From Clostridia bacterium (GTDB lineage: Bacteria; Bacillota; Clostridia; Oscillospirales; Acutalibacteraceae): a stretch of DNA of 64,000 bases. Below, one piece after another: positions 44,798-54,360 of the stretch (its first letter is position 1; the number at the start of each line of letters is the position of its first letter). Both the position numbers and the translations under genes were made by a program. The notes below the pieces were generated by a model, which saw nothing but the letters and a program-made list of their open reading frames with translations, did no database searches and had not been told where the DNA came from. Location of the stretch: contig JAFRQQ010000009.1 of NCBI GenBank assembly GCA_017428525.1, positions 62,001 through 126,000 on the forward strand. Direction: 5' to 3'.

Positions 44798-45250
44798 GTG
44801 AAAAAAAGAAGGCATGAAGCGATCCTGCGCATCATCGAGCGCTATCAGCTTTCCACACAGTCCGAATTGCTCGAAAAACTGCGCGAGGAGGGCTTTGATA
44901 CCACGCAGGCGACGATCTCCCGCGATATCAAGGATCTGCGCCTGATCAAAAAAACCGATGAGCTCGGCAGAAGCTGCTATGCCGCCGACAGCGGCGAAGC
45001 GGACGAGCTGCTCGGCAAATACCGCAGCATCTTTGCGCATTCCGTGATCAACGCGGATTTTGCGGGCAACACCGTTGCGATCAAATGCTACAACGGCATG
45101 GCGCAGGCGGCCTGCGCTGCGCTGGACGCGATGCGCTGGGAGGGGCTGGTCGGCACGCTCGCCGGCGACGACACGATCTTCGCGCTTTGCAGAAACGCCG
45201 AGAAGGCCGAAAACATGATGCAGACGATCAACGCGATCGTCAACGGATAA
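44798..45250 (+). CDS. argR: Arginine repressor
   Basis: A 150-residue ArgR/AhrC protein. The N-terminal winged helix is KRRHEAILRIIERYQLSTQSELLEKL ... ATISRDIKDLRL; the C-terminal hexamerisation and arginine-binding domain ends with GTLAGDDTIFALCRN. GTG start at 44798 behind GGAAAGG. No arginine genes are in the window, so its targets lie elsewhere. The place between nadK and recN is the common clostridial one. Confidence 0.95.
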   Translation: MKKRRHEAILRIIERYQLSTQSELLEKLREEGFDTTQATISRDIKDLRLIKKTDELGRSCYAADSGEADELLGKYRSIFAHSVINADFAGNTVAIKCYNGMAQAACAALDAMRWEGLVGTLAGDDTIFALCRNAEKAENMMQTINAIVNG

Positions 45251-45257
45251 CAAAGCG

Positions 45258-46934
45258 ATGCTGACGGAACTGACCATTCAGAATATTGCCGTGATCGAGC
45301 GCGCGGAGCTCTCGTTTGACCGCGGGCTGAATGTGCTTACGGGCGAAACCGGCGCGGGCAAATCCATCGTGATCGACGCGATCAACGCCGTGCTCGGCGA
45401 GCGCACCTCTCGCGAGCTGATCCGCACGGGCGCCGCGTCTGCGAAGGTCACCGCGCTGTTTACGGCGGTCTCCCCGCAGATTCTCGCGCTCCTTGACGCG
45501 CATGAGATCGATCAGTCGCCGGACGGCTCTGTGCTCATCACGCGCACGCTGCAGGCCTCCGGGCATTCCTCCTGCCGCATCAACGGCTGCCCCGTGACCG
45601 CCGCACAGCTGCGAGAGATCGGCGGCGGGCTGATCAACATTCACGGGCAGCAGGACGGGCAGGCGCTGTTGCAGCCGGAGCGGCACTGCGGTTATCTCGA
45701 CGCATTGGCCGGCAACGAAGCGCTGCGCGAGGAATATAAAACAGCGTTTCATGCCCTGATCGGCGTCAAAAAAGAGCTTGACGCGCTTTATGACAGCCGT
45801 GACGACAAAGCGGCGCGGCTGGATTATCTGAATTATGTGATTGAAGAAATCGAGCAGGCGCGCGTGCAGCCCGGCGAGCGGGACGCGCTCACAAGAGAAA
45901 AAGCGCTGCTTTCCAACAGCGGAAAAGTGGTAAAAGCACTCCAGAATGCCTGCGCCGCGCTCGCGGAGGATCGCGGGCTGATTGCCGGCGCGCAGGATTG
46001 CGCCGCGGCCATGGAGCAGGCTGCGCAGTTCTATGACGACGCGAAACCGACGGCCGAAAAGATGCGCGGGCTCGCGTTTGAGCTCGGCGACTGCCTCGCG
46101 GATGCCCGCAGACTGGCCGACAGCGTCGTTTACGATCCCGCCCGGCTCAATGAAATCAGCGAGCGCCTGGATCAGCTGTTTCGCCTGTCCGCAAAATACG
46201 GCGGCGATGAGGACGCGATCCTGCAAACGCTCAATGACGCCGTCGCGGAGCGCGGCAAGCTCGAAGTTTCGGACGCGCGCATTGCGCAGCTCGAGCAGCA
46301 GCTTTACGCTTTGTCCGATCAGGTGAAAACGCTTGCGGCGAAGCTTACGGACAGCCGCATGACCACAGCCGGGCGGTTTGAAACGGCTGTGATGGAGGAG
46401 CTGCGGTTCCTCGATATGCCGAAGGTGTCGTTCGTCGTGCAGCGCAGGGAAGCGCCGCTTTCCTCCCGCGGAGGCGACGCAATCGAATTCCTGATCAGCG
46501 CGAATCCCGGTCAGACGCCGCGCCCGATTGCCAAAATCGCCTCGGGCGGCGAGCTCTCGCGCATCATGCTGGCCATCAAGAATGTGCTGGCCGACGCCGA
46601 TCCGGTCGCAACGCTGATCTTTGACGAGATCGATACCGGCGTGAGCGGTTCCGCGGCGGAGAAGATCGCGCGCAAGCTCGAGCAGCTCTCCAACGGGCGG
46701 CAGATCATCTGCGTGACCCACCTCGGGCGCATTGCCGCGCAGGCGGACCGCCACATGCTGATCACCAAAAACGTGACGGATACCGCAACCTATACGGAAA
46801 TTACAGTGCTTGATACAGAAGGCCGCGCCCGCGAAATCGCGAGGATTCACGCAGGCGAGGGCGTCACGCAGCTGCAGATCGATTCTGCGCGTGAGCTGCT
46901 GCTTCAGGCGGAAAGAGAGAAGGAACAGATATGA
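45258..46934 (+). CDS. recN: DNA repair protein RecN
   Basis: A 558-residue SMC-like ATPase for double-strand break repair. Walker A NVLTGETGAGKSIVIDAI near residue 30, ABC signature IASGGELSRIMLAIKNVL and Walker B TLIFDEIDTGVSG near the C-terminus, with long coiled coils between about 150 and 360. Starts seven bases after argR. The ribosome binding site is weak (AAAGCG). Confidence 0.96.
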   Translation: MLTELTIQNIAVIERAELSFDRGLNVLTGETGAGKSIVIDAINAVLGERTSRELIRTGAASAKVTALFTAVSPQILALLDAHEIDQSPDGSVLITRTLQASGHSSCRINGCPVTAAQLREIGGGLINIHGQQDGQALLQPERHCGYLDALAGNEALREEYKTAFHALIGVKKELDALYDSRDDKAARLDYLNYVIEEIEQARVQPGERDALTREKALLSNSGKVVKALQNACAALAEDRGLIAGAQDCAAAMEQAAQFYDDAKPTAEKMRGLAFELGDCLADARRLADSVVYDPARLNEISERLDQLFRLSAKYGGDEDAILQTLNDAVAERGKLEVSDARIAQLEQQLYALSDQVKTLAAKLTDSRMTTAGRFETAVMEELRFLDMPKVSFVVQRREAPLSSRGGDAIEFLISANPGQTPRPIAKIASGGELSRIMLAIKNVLADADPVATLIFDEIDTGVSGSAAEKIARKLEQLSNGRQIICVTHLGRIAAQADRHMLITKNVTDTATYTEITVLDTEGRAREIARIHAGEGVTQLQIDSARELLLQAEREKEQI

Positions 46935-47710
46935 AAATCGGCGTTTGTACCGGAACGGACCTCGAACGCATCCGCATTGCGAAAGAAGTCGGTTTCGATT
47001 ATGTGGAATCCCATTGTCAGAATCTCGTCAAGGCCTCGCTCGCGGAGCTCGACGCCATGACTGCGATCGGCATCCCGATCCTGACGGCGAACTGCTTTAT
47101 CGGTTTGCCCGTGGTCGGGCCGGATCGTGACGACGCGGCGATCAAGCGCTATCTGGAGGATTTGTTTGCCCGCGCGGAAGCGGTCGGCATCGGCTGCCTG
47201 GTCTTCGGCTCCGGCGGTGCGCGTTCGCATCCGGACGGCATGTCGCCCGCAGAAGGGCTTGCGCAGGTGGAATCCTTCCTGCGCGATCTGGTGCTGCCTG
47301 TGGCGGAGCGCTGTCAGATGCACGTTGTGATCGAGCCGCTGCGCCGGCAGGAATGCAACTGCATCAACCTCGTCTCCGAGGGTGCGGCGCTCGCCGCGAA
47401 GATCGGCTCGCCCTATCTCGGCGTGCTGGCCGACGTGTTCCATATGATCGAGGGAGTCGAGCCGCTCGACAGTCTGCCGCAATATAAAGACCTTCTGCTC
47501 CACGTGCACACCTCCAACCCGACGCCGGATCCCGCGCTCGGCCCGAACCGCACCTATCCGAAGAAAGCCGACGCCTTCCGTCAGGCGGACTTCCTGCTGC
47601 CTGCGATTGCGGCCGGCGCTGAAACCTGCTCGATTGAAGCGGGCGTGATCGATTTCGCCGCTGACGCGCAGGAGGCGCTGGAAGTGCTGCGGGAATACCG
47701 CGATTTATAA
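46931..47710 (+). CDS. TIM-barrel sugar isomerase/epimerase-like protein
   Basis: A 259-residue protein of the AP-endonuclease 2/xylose isomerase-like family. MKIGVCTGTDLERIRIAKEV, then FDYVESHCQNL at the start; MHVVIEPLRRQECNCINLVSEG carries a metal-binding Glu, YLGVLADVFHMIEG the Asp and His, and LLLHVHTSNPT another His. It overlaps recN by four bases. Substrate is unknown: ketose 3-epimerase, hydroxypyruvate isomerase or inosose-type activities are all possible. It is not IolE, which is at 19082. Confidence 0.82.
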   Translation: MKIGVCTGTDLERIRIAKEVGFDYVESHCQNLVKASLAELDAMTAIGIPILTANCFIGLPVVGPDRDDAAIKRYLEDLFARAEAVGIGCLVFGSGGARSHPDGMSPAEGLAQVESFLRDLVLPVAERCQMHVVIEPLRRQECNCINLVSEGAALAAKIGSPYLGVLADVFHMIEGVEPLDSLPQYKDLLLHVHTSNPTPDPALGPNRTYPKKADAFRQADFLLPAIAAGAETCSIEAGVIDFAADAQEALEVLREYRDL

Positions 47711-47776
47711 TTGAAAATTTACGAAGCAGCAACGCTGTTTCGATGAGCAAAACATTGATTGAAAGGATGTATCCCC

Positions 47777-49003
47777 ATGCAAATTTATGAAGAACTCGTT
47801 GCGCGCGGCCTGATCGCGCAAGTGACCGATGAAGCGGAGATCCGCGAGCTGATCAACAGCGGCAAGGCCGTGTTCTATATCGGCTTTGATCCCACGGCGG
47901 ACAGCCTGCACGTCGGCCATTTCATGGCACTGTGCCTGATGAAACGCCTGCAGATGGCCGGCAACCGCCCGATCGCCCTGCTCGGCGGCGGCACGGGCCT
48001 GATCGGCGACCCCTCGGGCAAAACAGATATGCGCAAGATGCTCACAAAGGAAACGATCGAGCACAATATCGCCTGCTTCAAAAAGCAGATGAGCCGCTTT
48101 ATTGAATTCGGCGAGGGCAAGGCGATGCTGGTCAACAATGCGGACTGGCTGCTCGATATGAATTATATCGACATGCTCCGCGAGGTCGGCGCCTGCTTCT
48201 CCGTGAACAACATGCTGCGCGCGGAATGCTACAAGCAGCGCATGGAAAAGGGCCTGAGCTTCCTGGAGTTCAACTACATGATCATGCAGAGCTATGATTT
48301 CTATCATCTGTATCAGACCTACGGCTGCAACATGCAGTTCGGCGGCGACGACCAGTGGTCGAATATGCTCGGCGGCACGGAGCTGATCCGCAAAAAGCTC
48401 AATAAGGACGCCTACGCCATGACCATCACTCTCCTGCTCAATTCCGAGGGCAAGAAGATGGGCAAGACCGTGTCCGGCGCCGTGTGGCTTGATCCGGAAA
48501 AGACCTCGCCATATGAATTCTATCAGTACTGGCGCAACGTCGCGGACGCCGACGTGCTCAAATGCATCCGCATGCTTACCTTCCTGCCGCTTGAGGAAAT
48601 CGACAAGATGGATAAGTGGGAAGGCAGCCAGCTCAATCAGGCCAAGGAAATCCTGGCTTTTGAGCTGACCAAGCTCGTGCACGGCGAGGAGGAAGCGACC
48701 AAGGCGCAGCAGGCGGCGCGCGCGCTCTTCGGCGGCAGCGGCGATTCCGCCGACATGCCTTCCACGAAGCTGACCGACGCGGATTTTAAGGACGGCGTGA
48801 TTGATATCATGGGGATCCTTGTCAGCACCGGCATCGCGAAGTCCCGCGGCGACGCGCGTCGTCTTATCGAGAAGGATAAATGCGTGTCGGTCGACGACGT
48901 GAAAATCAGCGATATCAGCTGCAGTTACACGCAGGAAGCGCTCAAAGCGCAGCCGATCATTCTCCGCAAGGGCAAAAAGATTTATCATAAAGTTGAGGCG
49001 TAA
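47777..49003 (+). CDS. tyrS: Tyrosyl-tRNA synthetase
   Basis: A 408-residue class I synthetase. GFDPTADSLHVGHFMAL is the HIGH-type motif (HVGH) and KKMGKTVSGAVWL the KMSKS-type motif (KMGKT). The C-terminal S4 domain begins near IAKSRGDARRLIEKDKCVSVD. GAAAGGA fixes ATG 47777; an in-frame ATG at 47759 has no site. Only 66 bases separate it from the previous gene, so no T-box leader is possible here. Confidence 0.97.
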   Translation: MQIYEELVARGLIAQVTDEAEIRELINSGKAVFYIGFDPTADSLHVGHFMALCLMKRLQMAGNRPIALLGGGTGLIGDPSGKTDMRKMLTKETIEHNIACFKKQMSRFIEFGEGKAMLVNNADWLLDMNYIDMLREVGACFSVNNMLRAECYKQRMEKGLSFLEFNYMIMQSYDFYHLYQTYGCNMQFGGDDQWSNMLGGTELIRKKLNKDAYAMTITLLLNSEGKKMGKTVSGAVWLDPEKTSPYEFYQYWRNVADADVLKCIRMLTFLPLEEIDKMDKWEGSQLNQAKEILAFELTKLVHGEEEATKAQQAARALFGGSGDSADMPSTKLTDADFKDGVIDIMGILVSTGIAKSRGDARRLIEKDKCVSVDDVKISDISCSYTQEALKAQPIILRKGKKIYHKVEA

Positions 49004-49005
49004 CT

Positions 49006-49797
49006 ATGCTTGATCCCAGACAGCGATGCGCAGTTTTCATTGATATCGACAGCACCCTGATCGCCCGCGATTTCAAAGTCCCGCAGCGAAATCTCGAAGC
49101 GATCGCACGGGCGCGGCAGGCGGGGCACGCGGTGTTCATCAACACCGGGCGCTCCTGGTCGAATATACCGAAAATGCTGCGCGATCAGCTGGAGATCGAC
49201 GGCTACGTCGCCGGCAACGGCGCGTATCTGCGCCTGGGCGAGCAGGAGCTTTTCCGCGCGTCGTTTCCACAGGGGGCCATGAAAGCCGCGGCGGAATTCA
49301 TCTTCCGCGACCGCGATCACTGGCTCGTCTTTGAGGGCTATCTGCGCAATTATTCCATCGGCAACGGCCTGCGTCAGCCGAACGAGTGGCAGATTCCGGT
49401 CGAATCCGCGGAGGAATTCCTCGCGCTCTCCGCCGGAGATGAGATTCAGGTGCTCGCCATCGGGCCGACCGTGCCGGAGGAATTTCTGTCGCTGCTGGAG
49501 GACGATATGACCGTGCTGCCGATGGGGCATTACGCCGACTGCGCTGTCAAAGGGCGCAGCAAGGCGATCGGACTTCTGGAAATGCTCGATGCGATCGGCG
49601 TTTCCCGGGAAAATTCCATCGCGATCGGCGACAGCGGCAACGACCTTGAGATGCTGCAGTGCGTCGGCGTCGGCGTCGCGGTCGGCAACGCGGATCCCGC
49701 AGTCAAAGCGCATGCGTCGCTGATCACCGCTTCCAATGTCGAGAGCGGCGTGGCGGTCGCGATTGAACAATTATTATTCGGAGGGAATCAGATATGA
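49006..49797 (+). CDS. HAD-superfamily phosphatase, Cof type (HAD-IIB)
   Basis: A 263-residue hydrolase. Motif I is FIDIDSTLI (DxDST in place of DxDGT), motif II INTGRS, motif III K near SKAIGLLEML and motif IV IGDSGNDLEML. Probably a sugar-phosphate or flavin phosphatase; substrates in this class are broad. It follows tyrS by two bases and overlaps the alpha/beta hydrolase gene by four. Confidence 0.9.
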   Translation: MLDPRQRCAVFIDIDSTLIARDFKVPQRNLEAIARARQAGHAVFINTGRSWSNIPKMLRDQLEIDGYVAGNGAYLRLGEQELFRASFPQGAMKAAAEFIFRDRDHWLVFEGYLRNYSIGNGLRQPNEWQIPVESAEEFLALSAGDEIQVLAIGPTVPEEFLSLLEDDMTVLPMGHYADCAVKGRSKAIGLLEMLDAIGVSRENSIAIGDSGNDLEMLQCVGVGVAVGNADPAVKAHASLITASNVESGVAVAIEQLLFGGNQI

Positions 49798-50753
49798 ACA
49801 AAGCACTGAAAGTTCTCGCCGGCTCGGCGCTCGGCGTCGGCGCGGCTACCGCAGGGGTGTGCGAACTGATTTATCAGGGCGTGCTGAATATTCCGCTGCA
49901 CCGCAAAATCATGTCCACCGGCGTATTCAATAATCCAGAGGAGCAGAAGCTCTGGGATACAAATGAGATCCTGCTCGCGGGCCGGCAGTGGTTTGACGAG
50001 CTCGCGCCGAAGGACACCATGATCGCCTCGCGCCTCGGGCATGACATCTTCTGCAACATCATTCCGGCCGAGCAGGAGACGCACAACTGGGCGGTTGTGA
50101 TTCACGGCTACGGCGATAATCCGCGCGGCATGTCGCATTATGCGTGGAAATACCACACGCTCGGCTGCAACGTCCTTATGCCGCACATGATCGGCCACGA
50201 CAGCGACCCCGAGAAGTATTGCTCAATGGGCGCGCGCGACCATATTCTGGTCGTCGACTGGATCAATGAGATCGTGCGCCGCGACCCGCAGGCCGTCATC
50301 GTGCTGCACGGCGTTTCCATGGGCAGCGCCACCACGATGCTCGTCACGGGCGATCCGCTGCCGGAGAACGTCGTTGCCGCCGTCGCGGACTGCGGCTACA
50401 CGAGCTGCTGGGATGAATACGCCTCGCAGATCGGCGCGATGTTCCACCTGCCGGTGTTCCCGTTCCTCGACATGATCAACTATATTTCCAAAAACGTCCA
50501 TCACAATTTCGATTTCAGGGAATGCAGCCCGCTCGAAGCGGTCAATCGCTCGAAAACGCCGACCTTCTTCGTCCACGGCGAAGCGGATACCTTCGTGCCT
50601 TACTCGATGATGGAGCCGCTTTACAATGCCTGCGCCGCAGAAAAGGATAAATTGAGCGTGCCCGGCGCGTTCCACGCGGTCTCCGCATTCATTGACAATG
50701 ATCTTTACTGGGATCGCATCCTGACGTTCCTGCAAAAATACATCACCTTTTAA
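49794..50753 (+). CDS. Alpha/beta hydrolase
   Basis: A 319-residue hydrolase with a hydrophobic N-terminus (ALKVLAGSALGVGAATAGV) that may anchor it to the membrane. The oxyanion region is VVIHGYGDNPRGMSHY, the nucleophile elbow VLHGVSMGSATT (Ser), the acid in VHGEADTFVPYSMM and the His in VPGAFHAVSAF. This is the layout of BD-FAE/YqkD-like serine esterases. GGAGGG precedes the ATG. Substrate unknown. A hairpin terminator follows. Confidence 0.88.
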   Translation: MNKALKVLAGSALGVGAATAGVCELIYQGVLNIPLHRKIMSTGVFNNPEEQKLWDTNEILLAGRQWFDELAPKDTMIASRLGHDIFCNIIPAEQETHNWAVVIHGYGDNPRGMSHYAWKYHTLGCNVLMPHMIGHDSDPEKYCSMGARDHILVVDWINEIVRRDPQAVIVLHGVSMGSATTMLVTGDPLPENVVAAVADCGYTSCWDEYASQIGAMFHLPVFPFLDMINYISKNVHHNFDFRECSPLEAVNRSKTPTFFVHGEADTFVPYSMMEPLYNACAAEKDKLSVPGAFHAVSAFIDNDLYWDRILTFLQKYITF

Positions 50754-50760
50754 CGAATGA

Positions 50761-50784
50761 AGCCGCGCCGTCTGGCGCGGCTTT
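50761..50784 (+). terminator. Hairpin terminator
   Basis: AGCCGCGCC-GTCT-GGCGCGGCTTT, a 9-bp GC-rich stem followed by only three T. Confidence 0.7.
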
Positions 50785-50807
50785 GCGCAGAATGAGAGGT
50801 ATTCTAT

Positions 50808-52490
50808 ATGATGAAAGTATCCGAACTCCCGTATGAACGCTACACGATCGAGCAGGCGCGCGAACAGGCCGACGCGATCATGCGGCAGATAGCCGATGCA
50901 AAGAGCGGCGAGGATCTCGCGCAGGCGCGTCTTGCTTTTCTGAAGCTCTCTGAATCCGTGGAAACGGCCTATTCGCTCGCGAACTGCCGCTTTACGCTGA
51001 ATACGAGAGATCCGTTCTACAGCGCAGAGATGGATTATTATGACGCCACGATCCCGCTCTTTACGCAGTTGCAGAACCGCTATGAAAAGGCGATGCTCGA
51101 TTCGCCTCAGCGCGCCGCTGCGGAAGGGCTGATCCCCGCGCGCGTCTTTGCAGGCTTTGAGCTCTCGCAAAAGACCTTTTCGGATGCGGTGATCGACGAT
51201 CTCGCGGCCGAAAACGCGCTTGTGACAAAGTATTCCCGCTTCATGGGCGACCTGCTGTTTGACTTCGACGGCGAAAAAATGCCGCTGTCCGTGCTGCGCG
51301 GCAAGCTCGAGGATACCGACCGCGATGTGCGCCGCCGCGCCGCGGAAGCGATCGGCCGCGGGCTGGAAGCGCACTCCGAAACCTTTGATGATATCTATGA
51401 TTCGCTGGTTAAAATCCGCACGCAGATCGCGCAAAAGCTCGGCTATGAGAATTATATCCCGCTCGGCTATGCCCGCATGGGCCGCATTGATTATGACGCG
51501 CAGATGGTCGCCGCCTTCCGCGAGAGCGTGCGCACGCAGCTCGTGCCCGTCGTGGCGCAGCTGAAGGAGGCCATCCGGCAGACCTTCGGCTGGGAGCGCG
51601 TGATGTTTTACGACAATGAGATCAATGTGGAAGGCCGGACGCCCGCGCCCGTGATTGATACGCCCGAAATCTTCCGGCAGGCGCAGCAGATGTATGACGC
51701 CATGCGCCCGGAGATCGGCGACTTCATGCGCAGGATGCGTGAAGCCGAGGCCTTCGACGTGGAAGCGCGCGAGGGCAAGTGGGGCGGCGGCTACTGCACG
51801 ACCTTCCCGCTTTATAAACAGCCGTTCATTCTGGCCAATTTCAACGGCAGCGCGTCGGATATCGACACGATCACGCATGAATTCGGGCACGCGCTCGCGG
51901 CGGACGTTGCGTTCAAGGCGGACACAAAATCCGATCTGCCGCTGGGCATGGAAACGTGCGAATGCCATTCGATGAGCATGGAATTCTTCTGCCATCCGTT
52001 TATGGAGCGCTTTTTCGGCGCGCGCAGCGACGCTTACTGCGTCAAGCACACGATCGACGCGCTCTCGTTCATTCCCTACGGCGTGATCGTGGATGAATTC
52101 CAGCACCGCGTCTATGAAAAGCCGGACATGACCCCCGAAGAGCGCAAGACAGTTTATCGTTCACTTGAAAAAACTTACCGCCCGTATCTTTCCTATGAAG
52201 GGATCGCGTATCTCGATCAGGGGACGCGCTGGCAGTATCAGATGCATATCTTCGAGTCGCCGTTTTATTATATCGATTACTGCCTCGCGCAGTGCGTGGC
52301 GCTGGGCTTTTATGCGCTTTCGCTGCATGATTATGAGGACGCGCTCGCGCGGTATCTGCAGTTCCTGCGCGATTCCGGCAGCATCGGCTTTGAGGAATTG
52401 ACCAGGCGCGCCGGTCTCGGCTCGCCCTTTGCGCCCGGCTCGCTCGATCGCATCATTGCCGACTGCAAGGCCATTCTCGGTCTGGCGTGA
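50808..52490 (+). CDS. M3 family oligoendopeptidase
   Basis: A 560-residue zinc oligopeptidase of the PepF/M3B type, cytosolic. The zinc motif HEFGH is in DTITHEFGHALAAD, followed by ETCECHSMSMEFF with the third ligand Glu, and FQHRVYEKPDMTPEER. It trims peptides of up to about 20 residues in this family. Starts at ATG 50808 after GAGAGG, with a second ATG directly after it. Monocistronic between two hairpins. Confidence 0.93.
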   Translation: MMKVSELPYERYTIEQAREQADAIMRQIADAKSGEDLAQARLAFLKLSESVETAYSLANCRFTLNTRDPFYSAEMDYYDATIPLFTQLQNRYEKAMLDSPQRAAAEGLIPARVFAGFELSQKTFSDAVIDDLAAENALVTKYSRFMGDLLFDFDGEKMPLSVLRGKLEDTDRDVRRRAAEAIGRGLEAHSETFDDIYDSLVKIRTQIAQKLGYENYIPLGYARMGRIDYDAQMVAAFRESVRTQLVPVVAQLKEAIRQTFGWERVMFYDNEINVEGRTPAPVIDTPEIFRQAQQMYDAMRPEIGDFMRRMREAEAFDVEAREGKWGGGYCTTFPLYKQPFILANFNGSASDIDTITHEFGHALAADVAFKADTKSDLPLGMETCECHSMSMEFFCHPFMERFFGARSDAYCVKHTIDALSFIPYGVIVDEFQHRVYEKPDMTPEERKTVYRSLEKTYRPYLSYEGIAYLDQGTRWQYQMHIFESPFYYIDYCLAQCVALGFYALSLHDYEDALARYLQFLRDSGSIGFEELTRRAGLGSPFAPGSLDRIIADCKAILGLA

Positions 52491-52516
52491 GCGCATTTGG
52501 GCATATGATGCGCTTT
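52491..52516 (+). terminator. Weak hairpin after the M3 peptidase gene
   Basis: GCGCAT ... ATGCGC with an eleven-base loop, then TTT. It begins right after the stop codon. Weak. Confidence 0.4.
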
Positions 52517-52521
52517 GCGCA

Positions 52522-52550
52522 TTGACTTTTCTGTCGAACCGTGCTAGAAT
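52522..52550 (+). promoter_or_regulatory. SigA promoter of the GH3-type gene
   Basis: TTGACT (52522-52527), 17 bases, TAGAAT (52545-52550), 37 bases before the start codon. Confidence 0.85.
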
Positions 52551-52587
52551 TCATATAATATATTAAAAATATAGGGATGGTTGTGTT

Positions 52588-54339
52588 ATGCATTTTTCGG
52601 ACCTCGGGATCTTTTTAGGCAATATCTCTCTGTGGGAGATCGATTATTTTACGAAGGATCCCATGAAGGCGCAAAAGCACCTGCTCAAAAAGATCGTCAA
52701 CCGCAATAAGAACTGCGAATACGGCAAGAAGATTCACCTGAAGGATGTGCATTCCATCGAGGATTATCAGCGCATCGTGCCGCTTTCGACCTATGACGAT
52801 TATGCGCCCTATGTGGACCGCATGATCAATAACCGCGAGGACCGGCTGATGTTTTCGGGCCGCAATATCCGCTACTGCTCCTCCTCGGGCAGCGTCGGCA
52901 AGCCGAAGATCGTGCCCAAGAGCGTGAGCGATCTGTGGAAGATGCAGTGCATCGGCTTCTCGGTCTCCGTCGCCGTGGCGAATCGCTGGCTGGTCAAGCA
53001 TAAGAATCAGCATCTGCCGAAATCCATGGGCCCGCTCGTGCTCGTGCTCACCGGCAAGCGCCTGGCGGACGGCAAGCGCTGCAACGGCGCGGCGCAGATC
53101 CCGCTGACTTATCTGAAAACGATCATTCCGTTCTTCTGCACCTCTCCGTATTCGCTCCTTGAGCCCGAGCATGAGGAAGAGATGGATATGTCCTATCTCC
53201 AGCTGCGCTTTGCGCTCGAGCATACGGACGTTTGCTACATCGGCTCGATGGTCATCACACTCCTGACCACGATGTTTGATTATCTCGAGGATCACTGGGA
53301 GATGCTTTGCGACGATATCGAGCACGGCACGCTGAATCCCTCGATCCGCTGCACGCCGGAGCTGCGCAAAAAGTACGAAAAGAAGTTCAAGCCCAATCCG
53401 AAACGCGCTGCCGAGCTGCGCGCGGAATTTGAAAAGGGCTTTGATATGCCGATCGCGCCGCGCATCTGGCCGAAGCTGATGTGGGCTTACGGCATGATGG
53501 GCTCGAGCCTGTCCATTTATATCGCGAAGCTGCGCCGCGCGCTGGGCGACGATATCCCGCTGCACAATATGGGCTATGCCGCCGCGGAGGGCTTCTTCGC
53601 AACGCCCGTGGAGCTCAACGCCAACGACAGCTGCCTGCTGCCGCACAGCGTGTTCTTCGAGTTCCTGCCGATTGAGGAAGGCGAGGACCGCGCGAAGGAC
53701 GACGTGCGCCCGCTGCTGATGAATGAGGTCGAGGTCGGCAAGAATTATGAGCTGGTCATTTCCAACCTTTCCGGCCTGTATCGCTATAAAATCGCAGACG
53801 TGGTGCACATCACGAAGCTCTATCACAATACCCCGCGCGTGGAGCTGATGTATCGCCAGAATCTGAGCATGAACGTCGCGAACGAAAAGACGACCACGCA
53901 GATGGTCGAATCTGCCGCGATGCAGACCTCGGAGGATATGCAGAACGAATTTGTCGGCTTCAGCTACTACGCGGACTTCTCCACGAAGCCGCCGCGCTAC
54001 TGCCTGCTCATCGAGCCGAAGGATCACAACGTCTCCGAGGAGCAGCGGCAGGCCTATATCGACGCGCTGGACCGTCATCTGGCGGATGCGAATGAAAAAT
54101 ACGATAAATACAGACGCTGGGGCATGCTCAACCGCCCCGAAGTGCTGTTCTTAAAGAGCGGCACTTATTGGGATTACCGCGAGCAGCTGCGCGCGGACGG
54201 CGTTGTGCTCAATCAGATCAAGCCCGTCACGGTGATCAACAACGACAAGCGCAAGTTCTTCTTCTTCTCGCATGTTGAAACCGAGAGCGCGCTTGCGGAT
54301 GAGATCAACGCGCTGGCCGCAACCGCACCTGCGGAATAA
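52588..54339 (+). CDS. GH3 family acyl-acid amido synthetase-like protein
   Basis: A 583-residue protein of the GH3 family, known from plants where members such as JAR1 adenylate a carboxylate hormone and join it to an amino acid. The ATP-binding loop is CSSSGSVGKPKIVPKS (near residue 95), and the second signature GLYRYKIADVVHITK (near 395) matches the GH3/ANL pattern. It starts with KNCEYGKKIHLKDVHSIEDY, also typical (N..T.yGk...F..i.s..df). Bacterial substrates are unknown. The gene has a strong promoter, and two secreted hydrolase genes follow without a clear terminator, so the three may form a unit. Confidence 0.9.
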   Translation: MHFSDLGIFLGNISLWEIDYFTKDPMKAQKHLLKKIVNRNKNCEYGKKIHLKDVHSIEDYQRIVPLSTYDDYAPYVDRMINNREDRLMFSGRNIRYCSSSGSVGKPKIVPKSVSDLWKMQCIGFSVSVAVANRWLVKHKNQHLPKSMGPLVLVLTGKRLADGKRCNGAAQIPLTYLKTIIPFFCTSPYSLLEPEHEEEMDMSYLQLRFALEHTDVCYIGSMVITLLTTMFDYLEDHWEMLCDDIEHGTLNPSIRCTPELRKKYEKKFKPNPKRAAELRAEFEKGFDMPIAPRIWPKLMWAYGMMGSSLSIYIAKLRRALGDDIPLHNMGYAAAEGFFATPVELNANDSCLLPHSVFFEFLPIEEGEDRAKDDVRPLLMNEVEVGKNYELVISNLSGLYRYKIADVVHITKLYHNTPRVELMYRQNLSMNVANEKTTTQMVESAAMQTSEDMQNEFVGFSYYADFSTKPPRYCLLIEPKDHNVSEEQRQAYIDALDRHLADANEKYDKYRRWGMLNRPEVLFLKSGTYWDYREQLRADGVVLNQIKPVTVINNDKRKFFFFSHVETESALADEINALAATAPAE

Positions 54340-54360
54340 AAAAAGAAACCGGAGCTTATC

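Noticed and set aside
47711..47776. T-box leader upstream of tyrS
   Set aside because: Only 66 bases are available and no specifier or T-box sequence was seen.
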